A DNA stretch of 40,476 nt, from positions 1-40,476 of IMG/VR virus record IMGVR_UViG_3300044720_000108; one strand, written 5' to 3'. Below are positions 19,923-26,756 of this stretch, piece by piece. Origin of the DNA: a virus. The notes below the pieces were generated by a model, which was given only the letters and a program-made list of their open reading frames with translations, was not told the DNA's origin and did not search any database. Position 1 is the stretch's first letter; each line of letters opens with the position of its first letter. The translations under genes and the position numbers were made by a program.

Positions 19923-20332
19923 CCCCGCCCATGCTCGTCCACGCCAGCATCGGCGAGACCCGCTCGTCGTGGGGCCTCCGGCCGCTGTCGCCCCTCGGCC
20001 AGGCGCTGCGCGGCCGGAACCCCAGCCGCGACGCCCGCCTGCTCATGCTGGCGATCGGCGCGCGTGCCAGAGCCAGGACCCTGCTGCGCTCACCGCTTGA
20101 CCGCATCCGCTACCGCCCGCGTCACCGCCAGGCCCCTCTGATGCGCCTCCTCGCGGCCCGCCTGCTGTCGCTGCTCACCCCACACACCCCCTGGCACGTC
20201 GATGGCAAGGACGGGACCACAGCCCTCGTCTGGCGGGGCCGCGCGATGCGAGGCCAGCGCCTCGACCCGTCCGACCCAGCCGCAGCCGAGGCGCTGTCCG
20301 GCATCGACTGGCGCTACTTCGACGAGCCCTGA
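19919..20332 (+). CDS. Hypothetical basic protein
   Basis: A 137-residue Arg-rich protein from GTG 19919 (GTGA overlap): LGQALRGRNPSRDARLLMLA, ARTLLRSPLDRIRYRPRHRQ, LLAARLLSLLTPHTPWHVDG and a C-terminal GIDWRYFDEP. Basic and helical; no family recognised. It sits just before the HNH gene that leads into the packaging genes. Confidence 0.68.
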   Translation: MTPPMLVHASIGETRSSWGLRPLSPLGQALRGRNPSRDARLLMLAIGARARARTLLRSPLDRIRYRPRHRQAPLMRLLAARLLSLLTPHTPWHVDGKDGTTALVWRGRAMRGQRLDPSDPAAAEALSGIDWRYFDEP

Positions 20333-20339
20333 CCCGCCC

Positions 20340-20627
20340 GTGCCCTGGTCCCGCTCCCGTCCCGGGACGAAGCCGGTCTACCGCACCCCCGAGTACCGCG
20401 CCACCGTCAAGCGCCTCTGGGCCGAGCTGCGCCGGAACGGTCACGGCACCTGCGCCGAGGTCCGGTGCGTCATGTCGTCCCGGCTCATCACGCCGGCCAT
20501 GCGCCTCCACGCCTGCCACGACTCCACCGGGACCGTCGTCCTCGGCCTCGGCCACGCACAGTGCAACCTCACCGACGCCGCGAAGCGTGCCCGCGCACGG
20601 CAGACCGCCTCACGGCTCCGCTGGTGA
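20340..20627 (+). CDS. HNH-type endonuclease near terminase
   Basis: A 95-residue protein from GTG 20340. The layout fits small terminase-associated HNH nucleases: CAEVRC, then RLHACHDSTGTVVLGLGHAQ, then CNLTDAAKRARAR. The first His lies in LHACHD, and HAQCN supplies the N-containing end. Structural cysteines are reduced compared with the early HNH gene. In many siphophages an HNH protein beside terminase is needed for packaging cleavage. Confidence 0.75.
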   Translation: MPWSRSRPGTKPVYRTPEYRATVKRLWAELRRNGHGTCAEVRCVMSSRLITPAMRLHACHDSTGTVVLGLGHAQCNLTDAAKRARARQTASRLRW

Positions 20628-20647
20628 CCGGCGAGAGGAGACAGGAC

Positions 20648-20929
20648 GTGCCTGCTCCGCCACGTAAGGCCCTACCGAGGGCGCCGTTGCGACCCACGCC
20701 GATGGCCACCCTGACCTTCACGCGACGGGGCGACGACGTCTTCGTCCACGTCCCGCTGCCCAAGGTCGCCGAGTTCGACCGCTCCACCATCGAGCCCCTG
20801 TTCCGGACCAGCGAGGACACCGACGGCGACATCATCACCATCCGCTGCACGAACGGGACGTTCCGGTACGTCATCCTCCAGCGCGACTGGCGCACACGAA
20901 CCGTAGTCGGCGCGCTCCTCGACACGTAG
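20648..20929 (+). CDS. Hypothetical beta-rich protein before the packaging genes
   Basis: A 93-residue protein; GTG 20648 chosen because GAGGAG lies 7 bases upstream (ATG 20702 and GTG 20624 are alternatives). Core: MATLTFTRRGDDVFVHVPLP, TIRCTNGTFRYVILQRDWRT, beta-rich with no recognised family. It is the last gene before the likely terminator that separates early from structural genes. Confidence 0.65.
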   Translation: MPAPPRKALPRAPLRPTPMATLTFTRRGDDVFVHVPLPKVAEFDRSTIEPLFRTSEDTDGDIITIRCTNGTFRYVILQRDWRTRTVVGALLDT

Positions 20930-20933
20930 GGGT

Positions 20934-21002
20934 GGGGGGGTAACCCCGAGACCACCACGCGCAGGACCCGCCAGTCCTCCTCGTCTCTCCCCGGTCTTTT
21001 TT
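20934..21002 (+). terminator. Candidate terminator between early and structural genes
   Basis: A GGGG-TAA-CCCC hairpin (about 20936-20946), an AGACC/GGTCT pairing that encloses a small AGGAC/GTCCT hairpin, and a run of six T (20997-21002). T-runs are rare in this DNA. The stems are not ideal, so an intrinsic terminator is plausible but not certain. Confidence 0.45.
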
Positions 21003-21023
21003 CCACGCGAGGGGGCTGCCGTC

Positions 21024-21347
21024 GTGGCAACGCGCAAGCCAGGGGGGCGCACGGCCCCGCTGCGCGCGGTGGCACCCGACGAGAAGGCAGCGTCGAAGCC
21101 GAAGGCTCGGTACACCGTCGCCGAGGCGGCAGAGAAAGGCACCCAGCGGGATCTGCTGGTGGCGATGCGCGAGCGGATCGCCAAGGCCGTCGCCGACGTC
21201 AACTGCCCGCCGCGGGACCTCGCCGCGCTGACGCGGCGGCTGCAGGAGATCGCGCGGGAGATCGAGGCGATCGACGCCCGCGCGAACGAGGAGGCGATCG
21301 AGGGTGGCGCCGTCCCCGACGAAGCGTGGGACGAGGAAGCTCTCTGA
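21024..21347 (+). CDS. terS: Terminase small subunit
   Basis: A 107-residue protein. Basic N-terminus, then a helical body (RDLLVAMRERIAKAVADVNC, LAALTRRLQEIAREIEAIDA) and an acidic end, as in short actinophage small terminases that recognise the pac or cos site and load the large subunit. Assignment rests on this layout and on position directly before the large subunit, which it overlaps by 44 bases. GTG start. Confidence 0.8.
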   Translation: MATRKPGGRTAPLRAVAPDEKAASKPKARYTVAEAAEKGTQRDLLVAMRERIAKAVADVNCPPRDLAALTRRLQEIAREIEAIDARANEEAIEGGAVPDEAWDEEAL

Positions 21348-22713
21348 CGTAGCACGGCACGTCGTCGTGCCGGACGGCATCGTGTCCACGGGCTACCCGG
21401 CGGTGGCGGCGAAGTGCCGCGACATGGGGATCGGCCACGACGACTGGCAGCAGGGCTTCGGCCGGCTGGCGCTGGGAAAGCGGTCGAACGGGAAGTACGC
21501 CGCGACGGTGGGCGGCGTGGTCATCTCGTGGATGCGGCAGGTCGGCAAGACGTACACGGTCGGGTCGATCCTCTTCGCGCTGTGCATCTTGTTCCCGCGG
21601 CTGACGGTGCTGTGGACGGCGCATCACTCGCGGACCACCGACGAGACGTTTCAGGCGATGCAGGCGATGGCGAAGCGGCGCAAGGTCGCCCCGCACATCG
21701 CCTACGTGCGGGCGGCGAACGGGCAGCAGGCCATCGGCTTCGTGAACGGGTCGCGGATCATGTTCGGCGCTCGGGAGCACGGGTTCGGCCGGGGGTTCGC
21801 CGCGGTTGACGTCGTGGTGTTCGACGAGGGGCAGATTCTCTCGGTGAAGACCCTGGAGGACATGGTTGCCGCGACGAACCAGTCGAGGCATCCGGCCGGT
21901 GCGCTGTTGTTCTACATGGGTACCCCGCCGAGGGCGACCGACCCGGGGGACGCGTTCCGGAGCAAGCGGGCGAAGGCGCTGTCCGGCAAGTCGCGGGACA
22001 TGGTGTACGTGGAGATCAGCGGCGATCCCGACGCGGATCCGGACGACGAAGAGCAGTGGAAGCACAACCCGTCCTACCCGCACCGCACGCCCCGGGAGTC
22101 GATGCTGCGGCTGCGGGAGAACGTCGGCTCGGACGAGTCGTGGCTGCGTGAGGGTCTCGGCATCTGGGATGAGCTCGGCGCGATCGAGGTGTTCGGCGGA
22201 CGGTGGCCTGACTTCATCGACCCGAATGCCGAGCGCGGTACGGCCGTGGCGTTCGGGGTCGCGGTGGCGCCAGACAGGTCCTGGGCGGCGGTGGCGGTCG
22301 CGTGGCACCGCGACGATGGGAAGATCCAGGTCCAGCTCGTGGACGACGGCTACCGGCCGGGTACGGCGTGGGTCACGGAGCGGGCTGAGGAGCTGCGGCG
22401 CCGCTGGGGCGGTGCGGTGATCGCGTCGACCACGGCCCGCGGGCTGATCCCGGACGCGGTGGAGCCGTCGCAGGGTGAGCAGGCGCTCGCGCACACCCGG
22501 ATGGACGACGAGGTCATGGCCGGCCGCGTGCGGCATGGCAACGACGCGGCGCTGAACACGGCGGTGCGGGCGGCGCGGTGGAGGGCGCACGGCGACACGC
22601 GCATGTTGGACCGCAAGGGTGCCGCGGACATCAGCCCGCTCGACGCCGCCGCGCTCGCCCTGCACGGACATCTGACAGCACCGGCAGCAGGAGGGTGGGC
22701 GTTCGCGATATGA
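21304..22713 (+). CDS. terL: Terminase large subunit
   Basis: The 469-residue packaging motor and nuclease. ATPase domain: a Walker A-like WMRQVGKT (residues 77-84), Walker B with catalytic Glu VVVFDEGQ (170-177), and a coupling-type motif in LLFYMGTPPRATDP. The C-terminal RNase H-like nuclease begins near GTAVAFGVAVAPDRSWAAVA. GTG 21304 gives a 44-base overlap with the small subunit, as is usual. Its stop overlaps the portal start. Confidence 0.93.
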   Translation: MAPSPTKRGTRKLSDVARHVVVPDGIVSTGYPAVAAKCRDMGIGHDDWQQGFGRLALGKRSNGKYAATVGGVVISWMRQVGKTYTVGSILFALCILFPRLTVLWTAHHSRTTDETFQAMQAMAKRRKVAPHIAYVRAANGQQAIGFVNGSRIMFGAREHGFGRGFAAVDVVVFDEGQILSVKTLEDMVAATNQSRHPAGALLFYMGTPPRATDPGDAFRSKRAKALSGKSRDMVYVEISGDPDADPDDEEQWKHNPSYPHRTPRESMLRLRENVGSDESWLREGLGIWDELGAIEVFGGRWPDFIDPNAERGTAVAFGVAVAPDRSWAAVAVAWHRDDGKIQVQLVDDGYRPGTAWVTERAEELRRRWGGAVIASTTARGLIPDAVEPSQGEQALAHTRMDDEVMAGRVRHGNDAALNTAVRAARWRAHGDTRMLDRKGAADISPLDAAALALHGHLTAPAAGGWAFAI

Positions 22714-24197
22714 CCGACCTCCTCGCCAGGCTGTCCGCCAAGCTGGACGGGAACCGGGCGGCGCTGAAGCGTCTCGACGACTACTACGAGGGCAAGCAGG
22801 CTGTCGCGCTGCTTGCCGACGAGGTCAAGGAGCTGGTCGGCGACCGGTTGACGGACCTTGTGCTCAACTGGCCCGCGCACGCGCTCGATTCGCTGGAGCA
22901 GCGCCTTGACGTGGAGGGCTTCCGCCTCGGTGGCGCCACTGAGGCGAGCGAGCCGCTGTGGCAGATATGGCAGCGGAACGGCCGGGACGAGGAATCGTCC
23001 GTCACGCACACCGAGGCGATGCTGTACGGCTACACGGCGGTCAGCGTGTGGGCTGATCCGGACGACGATACTGAGCCGGTTATCGCCACGGAGACCCCGC
23101 ATCAGGTGGCGTTCGATTTCGACCCGGCGACCCGTGCGGTCCGGGCCGCGTTGAAGCGGTGGAGCGACGGAGAGGACTCGTTCGCCACCCTGTACCTGCC
23201 GGACCGGCTGGTACGGCTGCGCGCGAAGGCCATCGGGAACACCTACACCGATCCGTCTGGCGACTACACGTCGGCAGTCGGGGGCTGGAAGCAGTACGGC
23301 GAGGTGGCCAATCCGCTCGGTGTGCCGCCCATGGTGCCGTTCCGGCATCGGAAGCGGACCCGCCGACCGGACGGGCGAAGCGAGCTGGAGAGCCTTCTGC
23401 CTCTGGCGGACGCGATCAACAAGCTCGCGACGGACCTGATGGTCTCGTCGGAGTTCCACGCGCTGCCGAAGCGGTACATCACCGGCCTGTTGCTGACCAC
23501 CGACCCGGCTGAGAAGGAGCGGCTGCGCGCCGAGGTCACGCAGTACATCGACGCCCTGTCGAAGGGCCGGACGATGCTCGGCGGCAAGGATGTCCAGTTC
23601 GGCCAGCTCGCCCCGGCTGACTTGGCCAACTTCGTCGGCGCGATCCGGATGCTCGTCGCCTTCCTCGCGGCGATGGGCGCCATGGCCCCGCACGAGGTTG
23701 GGATCACGACCGACAACCCGGCGTCGGCTGAGGCGATCAAGTCGTCCGAGACCGGCAAGGTGAAGCGTGCGGAGCGGATGCAGAGGGCGTTCGGCGGGTC
23801 GCACGAGGACGTGATGCGACTCGCGGAAGCGGTGCGTCGCGGTGTCGCCGTCGCCGACCTGCCCAAGGAGTTCCACGCGATGGAGACGGTCTGGCGCGAC
23901 GCGGCGACGCCGACCGTTGCGCAGGTCGCCGACGCCGCCGCGAAGCTCGTGCCGATCGGCGTCTACGACGTCGAGTTCGCGCAGGAGAAGGTGGGCATGT
24001 CGCCGCAGCAGCGGCAGGAGATCAGGACCCGCCGCTCCGAGGCGCTGGCGACGGCCGCGACGGCCGACGTCGAGGCGCGCATGGCCCTTGCCCGTCGGCT
24101 CGTCGCCGAGGACGGCATGACGCTCAACGCCGCGTTGGCGGTCGTCGGGTACCCGATCGCCGCGACGGCGAACGCGGTCCCTGCCCCGGCCGCGTAG
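22710..24197 (+). CDS. Portal protein (SPP1 gp6-like)
   Basis: The 495-residue dodecameric head-vertex channel through which DNA is packaged. Typical segments: LKRLDDYYEGKQAVALLADE, LVLNWPAHALDSLEQRLDVE, EAMLYGYTAVSVWADPDDDT, PPMVPFRHRKRTRRPDGRSE and ITTDNPASAEAIKSSETGKV, all characteristic of Gram-positive siphophage portals. ATG 22710 overlaps the terminase stop. Length is normal for the family. The C-terminus includes helical RLAEAVRRGVAVADLP and TRRSEALATAATADVEARMA. Confidence 0.93.
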   Translation: MTDLLARLSAKLDGNRAALKRLDDYYEGKQAVALLADEVKELVGDRLTDLVLNWPAHALDSLEQRLDVEGFRLGGATEASEPLWQIWQRNGRDEESSVTHTEAMLYGYTAVSVWADPDDDTEPVIATETPHQVAFDFDPATRAVRAALKRWSDGEDSFATLYLPDRLVRLRAKAIGNTYTDPSGDYTSAVGGWKQYGEVANPLGVPPMVPFRHRKRTRRPDGRSELESLLPLADAINKLATDLMVSSEFHALPKRYITGLLLTTDPAEKERLRAEVTQYIDALSKGRTMLGGKDVQFGQLAPADLANFVGAIRMLVAFLAAMGAMAPHEVGITTDNPASAEAIKSSETGKVKRAERMQRAFGGSHEDVMRLAEAVRRGVAVADLPKEFHAMETVWRDAATPTVAQVADAAAKLVPIGVYDVEFAQEKVGMSPQQRQEIRTRRSEALATAATADVEARMALARRLVAEDGMTLNAALAVVGYPIAATANAVPAPAA

Positions 24198-24207
24198 AAC
24201 ACGCCAG

Positions 24208-24257
24208 CCCGCGACGCGCGATGCGCGCGGGTCCGTACGTCCCGGCGCGATGCCGGG
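24208..24257 (+). repeat. Two GC hairpins between portal and scaffold genes
   Basis: Hairpin 1: CCCGCG (24208-24213) with CGCGGG (24226-24231). Hairpin 2: CCCGGC (24241-24246), loop GCGAT, GCCGGG (24252-24257). No T-run. They fill the 81-base gap before AAGGAG and the scaffold ATG, and may act as attenuators or RNA-stability structures that adjust head-protein ratios. Confidence 0.55.
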
Positions 24258-24278
24258 CTCACCCGAAGGAGTCGCGCG

Positions 24279-24941
24279 ATGCGACCTGTCCTGATCCACC
24301 CCTACGACTTCGACGCGGTGCTCGCGTTCCACCGGGCGCAGTTCGGCGCCCTCCGGATGGAAGGCGACGACGACAAGCCGGACGACAAGTCCGACGACGA
24401 CAGGCCGGACGACAAGCCCGACCTCGACGCGGACCTGTCCGACGCGGGCAAGAAGGCGCTCCGTGAGGAGCGCGCCCGCGCGGCGAAGGCCGAGAGGGCA
24501 GCGAAGGACGCCGCCCGGGAACGCGACGCGCACCGCGCCGAGCTGGAGAAGCTGCGCGGCGACTCGAAGTCGGAGAACGAGAAGGCCGTCGAGGCGGCGC
24601 GCAAGGAAGCCTCCGAGGCGGCGACCAAGGAGGCGACCGACAAGGCGAACCGGCGCATCCTCACCGCTGAGGTGAAGGCGGCGGCGGGCACGAAGCTCGC
24701 CGACCCGAACGACGCCGTCCGGCTCCTCGACCTCACCGAGTTCGAGGTGGACGACGACGGCAACGTCGACGACAAGGCGATCAAGGACGCGATCGACGCC
24801 CTGCTGAAGGACAAGCCCTACCTCGCCGCCGACGACGGCAAGAAGTTCAAGGGTGGCGCCGACCAGGGCGCCCGCGACAAGGACACCAAGCGCGCCACGT
24901 CCATCGAGGACGCGGTCGGCGCGCACTACACGTCCCGCTGA
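24279..24941 (+). CDS. Capsid scaffolding protein
   Basis: A 220-residue highly charged protein with an Asp/Lys-rich stretch (residues about 28-55), a long coiled coil (EERARAAKAERAAKDAARER, AHRAELEKLR) and a conserved-type C-terminal domain (FEVDDDGNVDDKAIKDAIDA, LLKDKPYL). This is the usual layout of phage scaffolds, which guide procapsid assembly and then leave. ATG with AAGGAG upstream. Sits directly before the major capsid gene. Confidence 0.9.
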   Translation: MRPVLIHPYDFDAVLAFHRAQFGALRMEGDDDKPDDKSDDDRPDDKPDLDADLSDAGKKALREERARAAKAERAAKDAARERDAHRAELEKLRGDSKSENEKAVEAARKEASEAATKEATDKANRRILTAEVKAAAGTKLADPNDAVRLLDLTEFEVDDDGNVDDKAIKDAIDALLKDKPYLAADDGKKFKGGADQGARDKDTKRATSIEDAVGAHYTSR

Positions 24942-24985
24942 CGACGTACGTCACGGGCCACCTCGAAGACTGAAGGAGTACGGCC

Positions 24986-26272
24986 ATGCCCGTGACCCTC
25001 GCCCAGGCGAAGCTCAACGCGACGGACGACGTCGACGTGACGGTGATCGACGAGTTCCGCAAGAAGTCCGCCATCCTCGACGCGCTGACGTTCGACGACG
25101 TCGTCAACCCGGCCGGCGGTGGCGCGACCCTCACCTACGGCTACCAGCGCCAGATCACGCAGGGCACCGCGGCGTTCCGCGCGATCAACGCCGAGTACAC
25201 GCCCGGCGAGGTCACGAAGCAGCGCTACACCGTCGACCTGAAGCCGCTCGGCGGGTCGTTCCAGATCGACCGCGTGCTCGCCAACATCGGCGCCCGCAAC
25301 GCGGAGGTCGGGTTCCAGCTCCGCGAGAAGATCAAGGCGACGGTCACGAAGTTCCAGGACGCCGCGATCAACGGCGACACCGACGTCGACTCCAACGGCT
25401 TCGACGGCCTGAACAAGGCGCTGCGCGGCACCGCGACCGAGTATCGCGCCGACGCGATCACCGACTGGACGGCGATCGACACGAAGGCCGACGCCCTGGC
25501 TGCGATCCAGGCGATCGACGAGTGGCTGGGCCTCATGGACGGGCAGCCGGACGCGATCTTCGGCAACAAGTCGGCGCTCGCCTGGTTCCGCATGATCGCG
25601 TCGTACGCCGAACTGATCACCCGCGACTCCAACGAGTTCGGGATGCAGACCGTGAAGTACGGGAACATCACCCTCATCGACCCGGGCGAGGTCGCCGGCT
25701 CGTCCGCGCAGATCATCCCCGTCCGCACCGTCGACCCGGACTCGACCGTCTACACGATGTCCGTGACCGGCTCGCCGGCCGGCGGCACGTTCAGCCTCAC
25801 GGTGACGTTCGACGGCGACGCGCAGGAGACCACGGCCCTCGCCTACAACGCCGACGCGGCGACCGTGCAGGCGGCGCTCATCGCCCTGTCGAACGTCCCG
25901 GCCGGCGGCGTGACGGTCACCGGGACCTCGACGAAGACCGTCACGTTCCTCGGCGCCCTGCAGGACACGGTGGTCACGCTGGCGCTGACCGACAACGACC
26001 TGACCGGCGGCACCACGCCGTCCGTGACGGTCACCGAGTCCGCGACGACCACGAACTACACCGGCACCACCGACCTGTACGCGGTGCGGTTCGGGCTCGA
26101 CGGCTTCCACGGCGTCTCGATGGCGGGTTCGCCGCTCGTCCAGACGTGGCTCCCGGACTTCTCGACGGCCGGCGCGGTGAAGACCGGCGAGGTCGAGATG
26201 GGGCCGGTCGCCGTCGTGCTCAAGGCGACGAAGGCCGCGGCCGTGTACCGCAACATCAAGGTCGCCGCGTGA
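24986..26272 (+). CDS. Major capsid protein with inserted beta domain
   Basis: The 428-residue HK97-fold shell protein. HK97-type parts: EFRKKSAILDALTFDDVVNP, TKQRYTVDLKPLGGSFQIDR, LREKIKATVTKFQDAAINGD and WLGLMDGQPDAIFGNKSALA, with YAVRFGLDGFHGVSMAGSPL at the end. Residues about 250-360 are an insertion, Thr/Val rich and beta-stranded (GGTFSLTVTFDGDAQETTAL, ADAATVQAALIALSNVPAGG), of the Ig-like type found as add-ons in other phage structural proteins; it probably projects from the capsid surface. AAGGAG lies 7 bases before the ATG. Confidence 0.93.
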   Translation: MPVTLAQAKLNATDDVDVTVIDEFRKKSAILDALTFDDVVNPAGGGATLTYGYQRQITQGTAAFRAINAEYTPGEVTKQRYTVDLKPLGGSFQIDRVLANIGARNAEVGFQLREKIKATVTKFQDAAINGDTDVDSNGFDGLNKALRGTATEYRADAITDWTAIDTKADALAAIQAIDEWLGLMDGQPDAIFGNKSALAWFRMIASYAELITRDSNEFGMQTVKYGNITLIDPGEVAGSSAQIIPVRTVDPDSTVYTMSVTGSPAGGTFSLTVTFDGDAQETTALAYNADAATVQAALIALSNVPAGGVTVTGTSTKTVTFLGALQDTVVTLALTDNDLTGGTTPSVTVTESATTTNYTGTTDLYAVRFGLDGFHGVSMAGSPLVQTWLPDFSTAGAVKTGEVEMGPVAVVLKATKAAAVYRNIKVAA

Positions 26273-26667
26273 TGGCGACGTACGAGGAGGTTCCCGCCGT
26301 CGTGCGGGGGCCGGAGTCGAAGGACGCCGCGGTGGTCTCGGACGCGGGCGGGCCGGAGTCGGACGCGTTCCTGCCGCCGACGAACGCCGGTCTCGCCGAC
26401 CCGCATGGTCCGCTCGTCGTCTCGCCGTCCGTCCACGCGGAGGGGCCGGGGCCGATCGTGCCCGGTCCGGTGACCGACGCGGGGCAGCAGGAGCGGGAGA
26501 CCGAGGCCGCGCGCCGCGCGCTGGTGGAGAACCAGCCCGCGGGCGAGGTGATCGCGGCGCTGACCGGGGCCGAACCGGCTCCGGAGCCCGCGAAGCCGGA
26601 CCCGGTGGCCGCGCAGGAAGCGGCGAAGTCCGCGTCCCCGCGGCGCCGGACCGCCCGCAAGAAGTAG
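26272..26667 (+). CDS. Hypothetical Pro/Ala-rich head-region protein
   Basis: A 131-residue, largely disordered protein (GPESKDAAVVSDAGGPESDA, HAEGPGPIVPGPVTDAGQQE) with a short helix (AARRALVENQPAGEVIAALT) and a basic end (SPRRRTARKK). ATG 26272 overlaps the capsid stop (TGATG). Short proteins here often serve as head accessories; nothing specific is visible. Confidence 0.75.
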   Translation: MATYEEVPAVVRGPESKDAAVVSDAGGPESDAFLPPTNAGLADPHGPLVVSPSVHAEGPGPIVPGPVTDAGQQERETEAARRALVENQPAGEVIAALTGAEPAPEPAKPDPVAAQEAAKSASPRRRTARKK

Positions 26668-26680
26668 CAAGCACGCACGT

Positions 26681-26722
26681 CCGCTGGGACGGGTCCACCT
26701 CGACCATGGCCCGTCCCAGCGG
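26681..26722 (+). terminator. Strong 13-bp stem-loop downstream of the capsid genes
   Basis: Arms CCGCTGGGACGGG (26681-26693) and CCCGTCCCAGCGG (26710-26722) pair perfectly, with a CCA/TGG extension inside the 16-base loop. No T-run follows, so it may be a partial terminator or a 3' stabiliser for the capsid mRNA. Confidence 0.6.
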
Positions 26723-26756
26723 CCCCCCACAACTCCAGAGCGGAAGGCGGTGAGCG

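Noticed and set aside
22350-24926. An open frame of over 850 codons on the minus strand across terminase and portal
   Set aside because: It is the antisense of well-supported terminase, portal and scaffold genes; GC-rich coding DNA leaves such frames open. Composition is Arg/Val/Gly rich with no motif.
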